Shown: positions 1 to 9,749, counted from the first letter of the stretch. The stretch: 48,987 nt of DNA from an uncultured Bacteroidales bacterium (GCA_900319485.1 ONOQ01000009.1:1-48987); one strand, 5' to 3'. Notes: a model not told the origin generated them from the letters alone. Made by a program: numbers and translations.

Positions 1-41
1 GCTTCCTGAATGTACGGTCCTTTTTTAAGTGAACGACTCAT
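1..41 (-). CDS. rpsS: 30S ribosomal protein S19, N-terminal end only
   Basis: Only the first 13 codons are inside the window; the gene runs off the left edge. They read MSRSLKKGPYIQE, the nearly invariant start of bacterial S19, which binds 16S rRNA in the head of the small subunit. The position directly after rplB on the same strand is the standard S10-operon order. The ATG is at 41-39. No strong Shine-Dalgarno sequence is seen in the 19-nt gap after rplB. Confidence 0.9.
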   Translation of the reverse strand, partial: MSRSLKKGPYIQE

Positions 42-60
42 AATCTGTTAGTTTATTCCG

Positions 61-885
61 TTATTTCTTACGTCTTTCAATGATGAACTTGTTGGACACG
101 GCCTTCGGGTTGCGGGTCTTGTAGCCCTTTGCAGGCAGACCCTTACGGGAACGCGGATGTCCACCGGAGGCGCGGCCTTCACCACCGCCCATGGGGTGAT
201 CGTGAGGGTTCATCACAACACCACGGTTGTGAGGACGACGACCCTGGTGACGGGTACGTCCGGCCTTACCGTCGGATTCCAGATTATGATCCGGGTTGGA
301 AACGGTACCAACGGTAGCGCGGCAGGCTACGGGAACCATACGGGTCTCACCGGAAGGGAGACGGAGGATGGCGTAGTTGCCTTCACGTGCTGCAAGCTGA
401 GCATAGGTGCCGGCGGAACGGGCCATTGCGGCGCCCTGTCCGGGACGGAGCTCGATTGCGTGTACCAGGGTACCAACGGGGATGTTGGCGAGAGGGAGGC
501 AGTTACCCATATCCGGGCTGGCGTTTGCACCGCTCTCCAGAACCTGACCTACCTTGAGGCCGTTGGGGGCGATGATGTAGCTCTTCATACCATCCTCATA
601 CTGGATGAGGGCGATACGTGCGCTGCGGTTGGGATCGTACTCGATGGTGAGCACGGTTGCCTTGAACTCATCACGGTTGCGGACAAAGTCCACCAGGCGG
701 TACATTCTCTTGTGTCCGCCGCCGCGGTAACGAACGGTCATCTGACCGGTGTTGTTGCGGCCACCGGTGCTCTTAAGGGGAGCAAGGAGTTTCTTGTAGG
801 GCTTCTTCGCGGTGATTTCGTCGAAGGAGCTGATAGCCTTGTTGCGCTGGCCGGGAGTTACCGGCTTGTACTTCTTGATTGCCAT
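61..885 (-). CDS. rplB: 50S ribosomal protein L2
   Basis: This is full-length L2 (274 aa), the 23S rRNA-binding protein at the subunit interface needed for peptidyl-transferase assembly. The N-terminal [14 protein letters not shown], the central [10 protein letters not shown] and the C-terminal [15 protein letters not shown] near residues 229-243 are all intact family signatures; the last contains the conserved histidine near the catalytic centre. It is the fourth gene of the S10-type operon, 15 nt after rplW. An AAGGAG Shine-Dalgarno sequence lies 8-9 nt before the ATG, which is unusual here because most genes in the window have none. Confidence 0.98.
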   Translation of the reverse strand: MAIKKYKPVTPGQRNKAISSFDEITAKKPYKKLLAPLKSTGGRNNTGQMTVRYRGGGHKRMYRLVDFVRNRDEFKATVLTIEYDPNRSARIALIQYEDGMKSYIIAPNGLKVGQVLESGANASPDMGNCLPLANIPVGTLVHAIELRPGQGAAMARSAGTYAQLAAREGNYAILRLPSGETRMVPVACRATVGTVSNPDHNLESDGKAGRTRHQGRRPHNRGVVMNPHDHPMGGGEGRASGGHPRSRKGLPAKGYKTRNPKAVSNKFIIERRKK

Positions 886-900
886 AGTTTATTCTCCTTC

Positions 901-1191
901 TTAGATATTTGCGTAGAAATCAATCTTATCTTCACCTGCAAGAGTGACATATGCCTTCTTGAAGTGATTGGTGCGACCTTTCAGAAGACCGGCCTTGGTG
1001 TAGCGCTGCTTGCGCTTTCCGTGGTAGTTGATGGTGTTCACCTCTGCTACGGAAACGCCGTACATCTGCTCAACTGCAGCCTTGATCTGAAGCTTGTTGG
1101 CCTTGCGGTCAACGATGAAACCGTAGCGGTTGAGTTTTTCGCCCTCAGCCGTCATTTTCTCGGTTACGATTGGCTTAATTAAAATACCCAT
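901..1191 (-). CDS. rplW: 50S ribosomal protein L23
   Basis: A 96-aa L23 starting MGILIKPIVTEKM, the usual N-terminus. L23 sits at the exit of the ribosomal tunnel and is the docking site for trigger factor and SRP. The conserved stretch IDRKANKLQIKAAVE-type (here VDRKANKLQIKAAVEQMYGV) is at residues 28-47, and the C-terminal half has the usual GRTNHFKKAYVTL. The gene lies between rplD and rplB in standard order, 13 nt from rplD. The start has a good AAGGAG ribosome-binding site about 9 nt upstream. Confidence 0.97.
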   Translation of the reverse strand: MGILIKPIVTEKMTAEGEKLNRYGFIVDRKANKLQIKAAVEQMYGVSVAEVNTINYHGKRKQRYTKAGLLKGRTNHFKKAYVTLAGEDKIDFYANI

Positions 1192-1204
1192 TGTCTTTTC
1201 TCCT

Positions 1205-1831
1205 TTACTTTACTCTTGCTGCGAGGATGTCCTGCACGCCGTCCACAAGCACCAGGGAATGGGCATTCATAATGGCGTAGGTATTGATCTCGTCAACGGT
1301 TATAACCTGCACATTGGGCAGATTGCGGGATGACAGGAAAATATTGTTGGAGTTCTCAGGAAGTACGACAAGAACCTTGCGCTCACCGGCCTTGATGGCG
1401 GAGAGGATGTTCTTAAGCTCCTTGGTCTTGGGGGCGTCCATTGCGAAGGGCTCCACAAGGGTGATCTTGCCTTCAGCGGCCTTGTATGAAAGGGCGCTTA
1501 CGCGAGCGAGCTGCTTTACTTTCTTATTGAGTTTGAAGCGGTAATCGCGGGGCTTGGGGCCGAAAACGTTGCCACCACCTACGAAGATACCAGCCTTGAG
1601 GGAGCCGTGACGTGCACCGCCGCCGCCCTTCTGGCGTCCGAGCTTCTTGGTGGAATATGCAACCTCACTGCGGTCCTTGGTCTTGGCAGTGCCCTGACGC
1701 TGTGCTGCGAGGTACTGGAGAACATCCAGATAGATGACGTGGTCGTTGGGCTCTACGCCGAACACCTTCTCATCAAGGACAACTTTCTTTCCGGAAAGTG
1801 TGCCGTCAATCTTATAAACAGAAAGTTCCAT
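1205..1831 (-). CDS. rplD: 50S ribosomal protein L4
   Basis: A 208-aa L4, a 23S rRNA-binding protein whose extended loop lines the nascent-peptide tunnel. That loop is visible at about residues 45-100, with GTAKTKDRSEV, RQKGGGGARHGS and the FGPKPRDY motif. In Enterobacteria L4 also autoregulates the S10 operon; whether that happens here cannot be seen. The gene is 3 nt after rplC and carries a strong GGAGG about 8 nt before its ATG. It is the usual length and intact. Confidence 0.97.
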   Translation of the reverse strand: MELSVYKIDGTLSGKKVVLDEKVFGVEPNDHVIYLDVLQYLAAQRQGTAKTKDRSEVAYSTKKLGRQKGGGGARHGSLKAGIFVGGGNVFGPKPRDYRFKLNKKVKQLARVSALSYKAAEGKITLVEPFAMDAPKTKELKNILSAIKAGERKVLVVLPENSNNIFLSSRNLPNVQVITVDEINTYAIMNAHSLVLVDGVQDILAARVK

Positions 1832-1834
1832 AGT

Positions 1835-2461
1835 TTAGTCCTCCAGAATTAAGTAAGAACCTTTGGCTCCGGGAACGGAACCCTTAACTACTACAAGGTT
1901 GCTCTCAGGGATAACTTTGAGGACCTCAAGGTTGAAAACCTTAACGCGCTCGTTACCCATGTGACCTGCCATACGCATTCCGGGGAATACGCGTGAAGGC
2001 CATGAGGAAGCACCCATGGAACCAGGGTGACGGAGACGGTTGTGCTGACCGTGGGTCACACCACCGACACCGGCGAATCCGTGGCGCTTTACTACGCCCT
2101 GGAAACCCTTACCTTTAGAAGTACCAACAACGTCGATGAACTTGACATTCTCAGTGAAGATGTCAGAGACGGTGATGGTGTCTCCAAGCTTTACCTCTCC
2201 GGCGAAGTCTGCGGGGAATTCCACAAGTTTCTTCTTGGGAGTGGTGCCAGCCTTTTCAAAATGACCCTTCAGGGCCGCGCTTGTCCGTTTCTCTTTCTTT
2301 TCGTCATAGGCAAGTTGCACTGCTGCGTAACCATCGGTTTCCACGGTGCGGATTTGCGTGACAACACACGGACCAGCCTCGATGACGGTGCACGGTATAT
2401 TCTTACCGTCGGCACCGAAGACGGAAATCATTCCGACTTTCTTTCCAATAATACCAGGCAT
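1835..2461 (-). CDS. rplC: 50S ribosomal protein L3
   Basis: A 208-aa L3, which binds 23S rRNA near the peptidyl-transferase centre. The family core [22 protein letters not shown] lies at about residues 118-139, followed by [18 protein letters not shown], the extended loop that reaches the catalytic centre. It is the first gene of this operon copy: upstream is a promoter and then a divergent TonB-receptor gene, not rpsJ (S10) as in most genomes. The ATG lacks a Shine-Dalgarno sequence and is preceded by an A/T-rich leader of about 65 nt. Confidence 0.97.
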   Translation of the reverse strand: MPGIIGKKVGMISVFGADGKNIPCTVIEAGPCVVTQIRTVETDGYAAVQLAYDEKKEKRTSAALKGHFEKAGTTPKKKLVEFPADFAGEVKLGDTITVSDIFTENVKFIDVVGTSKGKGFQGVVKRHGFAGVGGVTHGQHNRLRHPGSMGASSWPSRVFPGMRMAGHMGNERVKVFNLEVLKVIPESNLVVVKGSVPGAKGSYLILED

Positions 2462-2534
2462 TGGTGTTTGTTAATTAATTGTTTATTAATACTTTAACGC
2501 TCATTGTAGGCCTCTTGGGCACAATTGCGGACCG

Positions 2535-2567
2535 CAAAGATACGGATAATTATTTTATTTTCCAAAA
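2535..2567 (-). promoter_or_regulatory. Promoter of the ribosomal protein operon
   Basis: Read on the minus strand, a -7 element TATCTTTG (2542-2535) follows a -33 element TTTTGG (2567-2562) after 19 nt. This fits the Bacteroidota primary sigma-factor consensus (TTG then TAnnTTTG). It drives rplC and the genes behind it with an A/T-rich leader of roughly 65 nt. Confidence 0.75.
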
Positions 2568-2610
2568 GTTATGAACATCATTTTCAACAGGGCATCCCCA
2601 TAAATGGTTA

Positions 2611-2641
2611 TTGTGTCTTTTGGTAAAAACTTGTATTTTTG
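2611..2641 (+). promoter_or_regulatory. Promoter of the TonB receptor operon
   Basis: A TTG at 2611-2613 (-33) and TATTTTTG at 2634-2641 (-7) are 20 nt apart. Transcription is expected to begin about 5-7 nt after the -7 element, which is at the GTG start codon at 2648, so the mRNA would be leaderless. This promoter and the divergent rplC promoter are about 70 nt apart. Confidence 0.7.
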
Positions 2642-2647
2642 CAGGAC

Positions 2648-5431
2648 GTGAAAAAGACAGGTATCATATTTATTCTGATGCTTTTGGCAGCCGTTACCGG
2701 CGCCGCTCAGGGACTGAACATTTCCGGCAAGGTGCTGGAGGCCGATACAGGCCTGCCGGTGCCGGGGGCCATTGTGAGGCTGGACAACAACTATCTGTGG
2801 GCCGTGACGGATGAGGACGGCGGGTTCCTGCTGGACGGCGCGCAGAGAGGAACGTATGTTCTGGAGGCGTCCTGCCTTGGGTATGTGACTTACAGCCGTG
2901 AGATAAAGGTGAAGGACAGTCTGAACGGCCTTGTGATAAGGATATCCCCCAGCACACTGGCCCTCAGGGAAGTAGTTGTTACGGCCGAAACATCCAAGGA
3001 CAACCTCAACACCACCCAGAAGATTGGCCGCACGGCCCTGGACCATCTCCAGATGAGCGGGGTGGACGGAATAGGGGCGCTCCTCCCCGGCGGCAAGACC
3101 ATCAATCCGGACCTTACGCAGAATAACGCGCTGTCGCTGCGCGCGGCGGGCTCCGACGCCGGCAACGCCGCGTTCTCCACGGCTGTGGAGGTGAACGGCG
3201 TAAGAATGGGAGACAACGCCAACTTTGCCGGGATGGCGGGAATCGGCACCAGAAGCATCTCCGTTGAGAACATAGAGAGCGTGGAGGTGATTACGGGCGT
3301 TCCAAGCGCCGAATACGGAGACCTTGGAAGCGGTATGGTACGCGTCACCACCAAGAAGGGCCGCACACCCTGGAACATAGTGTTTGCTGTGAATCCGCGC
3401 ACCGACGAGGTATCGGCCTCAAAGGGCTTTGAAATAGGGAAGGGCGTTATGAACGTGGGCCTTGAATGGGCCAACGCCACATCAAAACTCACCTCACCTT
3501 ATACTTCGTACACGCGAAGGGGCTTCACCCTGGATTACACCCGTACCTTCGCAAAGGTGCTGCGCCTGGAGGCCGGACTTAACGGAAACATCGGCGGAAT
3601 GAACTCAAAAAGTGACCCGGATGCATTCTCGGAGGCCTATTCAAAGGTGAACGACAACCTCCTCACGCCGCACTTCAAACTCACCTGGCTCCTCAACCGC
3701 AGTTGGGTCACGAACCTCACACTGGAAGGCAGCGTCTATTTCCACGACTCCCGGTCCCTGGACCACGCATACAACTCCAACGCCGCCATCCTTCCGGCGG
3801 TACACGCCACCCAAATTGGATATTGGATGGCCGATGCCCTCCCCACCACCTACTACTCCGACCAGGTTGTGGACTCCAAGGAACTGGATTACTCCGCCTC
3901 CCTCAAATACCACTGGCTCCACCACTGGGGCGCCGTCAAGAACCTCCTCAAGGCCGGCGTGCAGTGGAAGGCCGACGGTAACGTGGGTCGCGGCGAATGG
4001 TATGAGAATCCTGCCCTCGCCGCCAACGGCTACCGCTCCAGGCCTTACTCCGATTACCCCTATATGCACACCCTCTCCGGCTTTGTGGAGGATAACGTGA
4101 CCATCCCCATCGGCCGCACAAAACTTAACCTTATGGCGGGCCTGAGGTATGAGAACGTGTTTGTTGCGGGGTCTATGTACAACGGCCTCAACATACTCTC
4201 GCCGCGTTTCAACGCCAAGTGGGAACTCTCAAAAAGCGTTTCCCTACGCGGCGGCTGGGGCGTTGCCGGAAAACTACCCTCCTTCTACATCCTATACCCC
4301 AAGCCGGAATACAGGGACATCCGCACCATAGACTACTCCCACGGAACATCCGCTTCTTATATCTATTATACCCAGCCGTACAGGATGGAGTATAACCCTG
4401 AACTGAGGTGGCAGCGGAACCAGAACGCGGAAGTGGGCATTGACGTGGACTGGAAGGGCTTCAGGATCGGCCTTGTGGGATTCAGCAACATCACCAAGGC
4501 CCCCTATGAGATGGGTACGGTGTACACCCCCTTCTCCTATAATATATATCAGGTGCCCGCGGGATACGCAATGCCGGACAATCCCCAGGTGCAGGTGGAC
4601 CACCAGACCGGAATGGTGTACTTTATGGACCCTGACGGCTACTATGTCCCGTCGGAGTTCAAACTCACGGACCGCTCGTTTGCGGCTTCCCGCCGCCAGG
4701 AGAACGGGGCCGATATCCGCCGCCACGGCGTGGAACTCACCATAGATTTCCCGGAGATAAAGCCCGTCAAGACCACTTTCCGCCTGGATGCCGCCTGGAA
4801 CCACACGCAGTACACATCTGACATTTCCTCCAACCTCTACAGGGACGGCTGGTCCCACAGCACGCTCCCCGGAAGATCCTACGAATACGTTGCAGTATAC
4901 AAGGGCGGCACGTCCGTGTACAACGGCCGCATCACGGACAACGTGGACGCCAACCTTACCGCCATCACGCACATCCCAAGAGCCCGCCTTGTGATTACAG
5001 TACGCCTTGAGGCGGCGCTCCTCCGCAATTCCCGCTATACGTCGGACAAAGCCTTCACGGTGGACCAGGCCGGGAACAGGACAGGCGGTAACATCTATGA
5101 CGGCAACTCCTACACGGCAATATATCCGGACGCCTATATGGACCTTGACGGGGTTGTGCATCCCTGGACGGAAGAATCGGCCCAGGACCCCGCCCTCCAG
5201 AGGCTCATCATACGCTCCGGCAACATCTACACCTTTGCGCAGGACGGATACAATCCGTATATGTGCGCCAACCTCAGCGTGACAAAGGAAATAGGAGACC
5301 ACGTGTCCCTGTCCTTCTTTGCCAATAACTTCACAAACGCCCGCCCCGTAGTCACAAGCCGCGCAACAGGCGTGAGCGCAATCTTCACCCCCAACTTCTA
5401 TTACGGACTAAGATGCAGACTAAAATTTTAA
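2648..5431 (+). CDS. TonB-dependent outer-membrane receptor with N-terminal carboxypeptidase-like domain
   Basis: A 927-aa receptor for active uptake across the outer membrane. It has a signal peptide (residues 1-21, VKKTGIIFILMLLAAVTGAAQ), a carboxypeptidase-D regulatory-like domain (about 24-105, ISGKVLEADTGLPVPGAIV), a plug (about 110-225, ending EYGDLGSGMVRVTTKKG) and a long beta-barrel ending in aromatic FYYGLRCRLKF. I chose the GTG at 2648: it gives a normal signal peptide, and the TTG at 2639 overlaps the -7 element. No SusD gene follows; the partners are DUF4876 and DUF6850 proteins, so the substrate is not necessarily a glycan. It is the first gene of a five-gene operon and overlaps the next by 19 nt. 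The substrate is unknown. Confidence 0.9.
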   Translation: MKKTGIIFILMLLAAVTGAAQGLNISGKVLEADTGLPVPGAIVRLDNNYLWAVTDEDGGFLLDGAQRGTYVLEASCLGYVTYSREIKVKDSLNGLVIRISPSTLALREVVVTAETSKDNLNTTQKIGRTALDHLQMSGVDGIGALLPGGKTINPDLTQNNALSLRAAGSDAGNAAFSTAVEVNGVRMGDNANFAGMAGIGTRSISVENIESVEVITGVPSAEYGDLGSGMVRVTTKKGRTPWNIVFAVNPRTDEVSASKGFEIGKGVMNVGLEWANATSKLTSPYTSYTRRGFTLDYTRTFAKVLRLEAGLNGNIGGMNSKSDPDAFSEAYSKVNDNLLTPHFKLTWLLNRSWVTNLTLEGSVYFHDSRSLDHAYNSNAAILPAVHATQIGYWMADALPTTYYSDQVVDSKELDYSASLKYHWLHHWGAVKNLLKAGVQWKADGNVGRGEWYENPALAANGYRSRPYSDYPYMHTLSGFVEDNVTIPIGRTKLNLMAGLRYENVFVAGSMYNGLNILSPRFNAKWELSKSVSLRGGWGVAGKLPSFYILYPKPEYRDIRTIDYSHGTSASYIYYTQPYRMEYNPELRWQRNQNAEVGIDVDWKGFRIGLVGFSNITKAPYEMGTVYTPFSYNIYQVPAGYAMPDNPQVQVDHQTGMVYFMDPDGYYVPSEFKLTDRSFAASRRQENGADIRRHGVELTIDFPEIKPVKTTFRLDAAWNHTQYTSDISSNLYRDGWSHSTLPGRSYEYVAVYKGGTSVYNGRITDNVDANLTAITHIPRARLVITVRLEAALLRNSRYTSDKAFTVDQAGNRTGGNIYDGNSYTAIYPDAYMDLDGVVHPWTEESAQDPALQRLIIRSGNIYTFAQDGYNPYMCANLSVTKEIGDHVSLSFFANNFTNARPVVTSRATGVSAIFTPNFYYGLRCRLKF

Positions 5432-6615
5432 GTTTTATCGCAGCACTGGTCCTTGTGGCCGGCTGTATGGATAACGGAGTGCCGTATGCCCCGGAAAGCC
5501 TCAACCGCCTCACGGTAAAGGCAGTGTATCCGGAAGGCATCGCTCCCCGCGGCGGAGCCACCGTATCCGTAGTGGAAGTTTCCGGAATCACTTCATATAC
5601 CGTAAAGACCGGCAGTGACGGAAGCGTAGTTACGGAGGTTCCAAACGGCATTTACCGCATTACGGTAAGGGACCGCAGCGAAGACTTCATCTTCAACTCC
5701 ACAAAGGACAAAGTCCTTGTATCCGACAAAGACGTGAGCATAGAGATGGAACTTCAGCAGTCCAAGGCAGGCGCCATCGTGGTGAAGGAAATCTACTGCG
5801 GAGGCTGCTCCAAGGCCCCAAAGGAAGGCACCTACCAGAGCGACAAATACATCATCCTCCACAATAACAGCATAGACACGGAGTACCTTGACGGGCTCAT
5901 GATGGGAACCCTTTCCCCGTACAACAGCAACGCCGCAAATCCCTGGGTGGAAGACGGGGTTCTCCCGGACTTCCTTCCCGTGATCCAGGCCGTCCTGGCC
6001 ATTCCCGGCAAGGGAGAGGACTTCCCGCTTGAACCCGGAGAGGATGCCGTAATTGCCCTCTGCGGCGCAATTGACCACACGGCGGAATACCCTCTTTCAG
6101 TAAACCTGAACAGGCCTGACGTATTTACCCTCTATGACCCCGTCCTCTTCCCCAATGCCACGTACCACCCGGCTCCGGGGCCTCTTGTCCAGCCGCAAAG
6201 GTATCTTGACATCATAATAAAGACGGGCCAGGCCAACGCCTATACCCTTTCCCTGAACTCCCCCACCTTCATCCTTTTCAGGGCGCCTTCCGGGGTAGAC
6301 ATAAAGGAGTTCGTCCAACTGAACCAGAACCTGCCGCAGGTTCCGGGCAGCAATGAAAAGGTGGTTGCAATCCCCCGGGACTGGGTAGTGGACGGAGTGG
6401 AAGTATTCAACGGCGGCTCCAGCGGCAACCAGAAGCGTCTCCCCGCCTCCATAGACGCCGGGGCGGTGTATCTCTCTGAAACCTACAAGGGCCGCACGCT
6501 AATGAGAAAGGCCGATGAATCCCTCTCCGAAGAGCAGGGCTTCGAGGTTCTTATGGACTCAAACAATTCAACAGAAGACTTTTATGAACGCGAGACACAG
6601 TCACTTCACCAGTAG
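5413..6615 (+). CDS. DUF4876 family lipoprotein
   Basis: A 400-aa secreted lipoprotein with signal sequence and lipobox LVAGC (Cys18). Residues 30-120 look like a carboxypeptidase-regulatory or Ig-like fold (TVKAVYPEGIAPRGGATVSV, followed by TSYTVKTGSDGSVVTEVPNG). The larger part, with IVVKEIYCGGCSKAP, YIILHNNS and the late VVDGVEVFNGGSSGNQKRLP, matches my memory of the Bacteroidota family DUF4876. The function is unknown. It overlaps the receptor gene by 19 nt and the next gene by 32 nt, so translation is probably coupled. I infer a surface-exposed partner of the TonB receptor. Confidence 0.75.
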   Translation: MQTKILSFIAALVLVAGCMDNGVPYAPESLNRLTVKAVYPEGIAPRGGATVSVVEVSGITSYTVKTGSDGSVVTEVPNGIYRITVRDRSEDFIFNSTKDKVLVSDKDVSIEMELQQSKAGAIVVKEIYCGGCSKAPKEGTYQSDKYIILHNNSIDTEYLDGLMMGTLSPYNSNAANPWVEDGVLPDFLPVIQAVLAIPGKGEDFPLEPGEDAVIALCGAIDHTAEYPLSVNLNRPDVFTLYDPVLFPNATYHPAPGPLVQPQRYLDIIIKTGQANAYTLSLNSPTFILFRAPSGVDIKEFVQLNQNLPQVPGSNEKVVAIPRDWVVDGVEVFNGGSSGNQKRLPASIDAGAVYLSETYKGRTLMRKADESLSEEQGFEVLMDSNNSTEDFYERETQSLHQ

Positions 6616-8107
6616 AGCGCTGCTGGTTGTCCTGGGCGCCTGTCTCTGCGCTCAGGCCGCCTTTGCCCAGAGCCACTGGGCCGATGGCATCAACATAGCC
6701 GGAGAGGCCGTTCACCAGGAACTGGGGCACGAAGCCGAAGCCTCCGTAGGCGGAACGTTCACCTCCGGAAACTTCCGCGCCCCCTCGATGGGAAAGACCG
6801 TCTGGAGCACGCAGGCCGAGGCCGCTGCTTCATCGGCCTATGAAGACCTATACCTTACCGGCGTCTTTGGCTTTGACCTTTCCTACGGCACCGGAATGAT
6901 GGGCTCCATGTTCTCAGACCCCGGATTCTATCCCATTGACGTACTGGAATTCACCCCAGGAGACAAGGTGAAACAGACCTACAGCATAGGCGGCGGCTTT
7001 GCCTGGAAAAACGGCAGCCGCTGGACTCCCGGCGCCACGGCCTCCTTCCAGGGCGTCAACTACGCAAAGCGCAAGGACCTCCGCCACACCACCTACAGGC
7101 AGGAATTCGAGATAGCCCCGTCCATCCATTACAGGGGAGACGCCTTCGAGGCCGGCCTTACCGGCATTTTCCGCAAGGATTCAGAGTTTATCACCGCCGA
7201 GCAAGTGGGCCAGGCCAAGGCCGATTCCTATATGGCGTTCCTTGACAAGGGTATGCGCTACGGCACCATGCAGGTATGGGACGGCAGCGGCATCCACCTC
7301 AACGAGGCCGGCGTAAACCGCCTGCCGGTAAAGCAGTACACCTACGGCGCGGCCATCCAGGCAAGTTACGGAAAACTCCTCTACGGAGACGTTCAGTACA
7401 CCCGTTCTGTAGGCCAGGTTGGAGAAAAAGGCTACACTTGGTTCCGCTTCCCCGGCCAGGCGCTGGAGACAAAACTCACCCTCACAATCCCCGGAAACGG
7501 GATGGTCCACAACATCACCGCCGCCTATGAATGGCACGCTATGGAAAACAACGAGGTTGTTACCGAAAAGGTAACCGAAGGCGGCGTCACAACTCCCCGC
7601 ATATACGGCAGCAACACTGTCTTCCGTCACAGGGATATGAGCGCCGGGGTGCAGTATGCCCTTGGCCACAAAAACGGCTGGAGGGCTATGGGGGGCGTTT
7701 CATTTGAGCACGCCCGGGACCTCAGCACCCTGATGTACCCCTATTTTGACGACGACCGTTCCCTGCATATGGCCCTCAGCGCCGGCGGCGCGGTCAGTCT
7801 GGGCCGGTTCCTCATAAGGGCCAACCTGCGGTATATCCAGAAGATAGGAGAGCACAGCCACGTTGTGGATGTGGCCGATGCCTCCCTTGGCGTAAAGGAG
7901 CCCCCCACCCGCCTCCAGGACTGGTGGGACAGGGAGCAGGAAGCGGCCGATGCAACAAGGTATGTCCTTGTGGCGGCCGTAAGGTACAACTTCCCCAGCG
8001 GCATTTACCTTGAGGCAAACACATTGTGGATCCACGCCTTCAAGGTGGTGCTCATTTCAGGCAATGACCGCCAGACTTCCGGCCTTAAACTAGGTTATAA
8101 TTTTTAA
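6584..8107 (+). CDS. DUF6850-type outer-membrane beta-barrel protein
   Basis: A 507-aa protein with a cleavable signal peptide (MNARHSHFTSRALLVVLGACL, cut after AAFAQ) and alternating aromatic/polar beta-strands to a C-terminal GLKLGYNF, the typical barrel end. The family assignment (DUF6850, usually next to DUF4876) rests on composition and context. An in-frame ATG lies at 6584; reading further upstream would precede the signal peptide with an implausible polar stretch lying inside the DUF4876 gene. Its start overlaps the DUF4876 gene by 32 nt. The role is unknown; I infer an outer-membrane component working with the receptor. Confidence 0.7.
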   Translation: MNARHSHFTSRALLVVLGACLCAQAAFAQSHWADGINIAGEAVHQELGHEAEASVGGTFTSGNFRAPSMGKTVWSTQAEAAASSAYEDLYLTGVFGFDLSYGTGMMGSMFSDPGFYPIDVLEFTPGDKVKQTYSIGGGFAWKNGSRWTPGATASFQGVNYAKRKDLRHTTYRQEFEIAPSIHYRGDAFEAGLTGIFRKDSEFITAEQVGQAKADSYMAFLDKGMRYGTMQVWDGSGIHLNEAGVNRLPVKQYTYGAAIQASYGKLLYGDVQYTRSVGQVGEKGYTWFRFPGQALETKLTLTIPGNGMVHNITAAYEWHAMENNEVVTEKVTEGGVTTPRIYGSNTVFRHRDMSAGVQYALGHKNGWRAMGGVSFEHARDLSTLMYPYFDDDRSLHMALSAGGAVSLGRFLIRANLRYIQKIGEHSHVVDVADASLGVKEPPTRLQDWWDREQEAADATRYVLVAAVRYNFPSGIYLEANTLWIHAFKVVLISGNDRQTSGLKLGYNF

Positions 8108-8118
8108 TCTATACGCTT

Positions 8119-9744
8119 ATGAAAAAAATTCTGATTCTCATTTCTTTCGCAGCCGCCCTCGCAGCCTGCGAGAAGAACCAGGTTCCCACCTGGACCAATC
8201 CTGACCAGCAGGCAGTAACCCCTGACGGCCAGGCCTACGACGTACGCATCCTCCCCGTGATGACAAAGGTCACGGACACCGCATTTGAAAGCGGAGATGC
8301 AATCGGCGTATCCATTGCCCGCGCGGCAGGCGACTATGCCACCAACGAAAAGCTCACCTACAACGGTTCAGAGTTCTCCGGCAGCCTCAAGTGGTACGCG
8401 GAGGGCACCGAAGGTGCAACCGTAAGCGCATACTATCCTTATGCCGCTGCGGTTCCCGCATCGTTCAGCGTCCAGGCCGACCAAAGCGCTGGAACATCGG
8501 CCTCAGACTTTGTGGCCGGCGCCAAGACTGGCGTTCTTCCTTCCGCTTCTCCAGTAGTTGTCCCCTTCAAGCACAAACTCACTAAGATCATCCTCAACGT
8601 CACAAAGAACGTTGACGGAGACCTTGGCGCAGTGAAACTTGGCGGCGCACGCCTTGCCGCAAACCTGGATGCCGATTTCAACGCTTCCGTTGATGCCGCT
8701 TCCGCCGAAGGCACCATCACCGCCTTCAAGAAGGACGCTGCAACATACTGCCTCATCCTCCCTCCCCAGACCGTGGCTCTTGTTGCAACCGTAGTCACAA
8801 CCGGGGACAACGAACTTTCACAGATCCTTGAGGAAACCGCCCTTGCAGCCGGCAAGCAGTACACCATCAATATGATTGTGAACCCTTCAGACCTCAAGGT
8901 CACCTTTTCCGGAGACATCGAGGACTGGGAGGACGGCGGCAGCCTTGGCGCCGACAACACCCTCATCGAGAAACTCTCGGACGGCTACATCACCTACCAT
9001 GAGGCAAAGTACACCGTTGCCAAGATGAAGGACGGCAAGTGGTGGATGACCCAGAACCTCCGCTATGTTCCGGAAGGAATCACCGTGGACGGTTCCCTTG
9101 ACGGCAAGACCGTCACCAAGGTAGACGCCGGCATCTACTACCCCGTGGTTGTCAACGCTGAAAACACCCAGGCGGTATTCTCCAAGGACGTTGAGGTTAT
9201 CGCTGCACGCGGCTATCTGTACCAGACCGAAGTAGCCCTTGGGCTGAGCGTAGGAGCCATCACTTCCGTGGCCCAGGCCGAAGCCCTTGAAGGCGCGCAG
9301 GGTCTTTGCCCTAAGGGCTGGCACGTTCCCACAGGTGAAGATATAATCGGCCTTGTAGGAAAGGCCGTGCCCCCTCTCTCCAACAACCCCGACGCCCCGT
9401 ACTTTGACGGATCCAACGGTTCAATCGCCCTCCTGAATGCCGACGGCTTCAACATGGACGCTTTCGGCGCCGTTTCCATCCAGGACAACACCAAGACCAG
9501 CGGTACCCTTATGGGTTGGGCAACCGGTTATCCCGACAAGATTTCTTCCGGTATGTTCATCGGCTCAACCTACGGCGGCGTAACCTACAACACCTCAGGC
9601 GACGATACTTCAGGCATCAAGAACATCCAGTTTATGGGTCTTATGCCTATGACCAACAAGGCCAGCGAAGATGCATACACCTGCAACGGAACCAAGGTGA
9701 GTTACCGCATCGCCGGCCCTCTCCGCTGCGTCCGTAACAACTAA
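8119..9744 (+). CDS. Fimbrillin-like lipoprotein with C-terminal FISUMP domain
   Basis: A 541-aa lipoprotein (lipobox LAAC, Cys17). Residues about 35-280 resemble the fimbrillin/Mfa family of Bacteroidota surface proteins (FESGDAIGVSI, LTYNGSEFSGSLKWY, VSAYYPYAA, a later LPPQTVAL). Residues about 290-541 form a FISUMP-type domain, the paralogous module first named in Fibrobacter: KYTVAKMKDGKWWMTQNLRY, then GLCPKGWHVPTGEDI and a final GPLRCVRNN. The combination suggests a surface adhesin or pilus tip-like protein; the ligand cannot be read. It is 11 nt after the barrel gene and 5 nt before the peptidase gene. Confidence 0.75.
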   Translation: MKKILILISFAAALAACEKNQVPTWTNPDQQAVTPDGQAYDVRILPVMTKVTDTAFESGDAIGVSIARAAGDYATNEKLTYNGSEFSGSLKWYAEGTEGATVSAYYPYAAAVPASFSVQADQSAGTSASDFVAGAKTGVLPSASPVVVPFKHKLTKIILNVTKNVDGDLGAVKLGGARLAANLDADFNASVDAASAEGTITAFKKDAATYCLILPPQTVALVATVVTTGDNELSQILEETALAAGKQYTINMIVNPSDLKVTFSGDIEDWEDGGSLGADNTLIEKLSDGYITYHEAKYTVAKMKDGKWWMTQNLRYVPEGITVDGSLDGKTVTKVDAGIYYPVVVNAENTQAVFSKDVEVIAARGYLYQTEVALGLSVGAITSVAQAEALEGAQGLCPKGWHVPTGEDIIGLVGKAVPPLSNNPDAPYFDGSNGSIALLNADGFNMDAFGAVSIQDNTKTSGTLMGWATGYPDKISSGMFIGSTYGGVTYNTSGDDTSGIKNIQFMGLMPMTNKASEDAYTCNGTKVSYRIAGPLRCVRNN

Positions 9745-9749
9745 ACGCC

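Noticed and set aside
157-1182. Long plus-strand open frame opposite rplB and rplW
   Set aside because: It is the antisense shadow of highly conserved ribosomal genes and shows no family likeness of its own.
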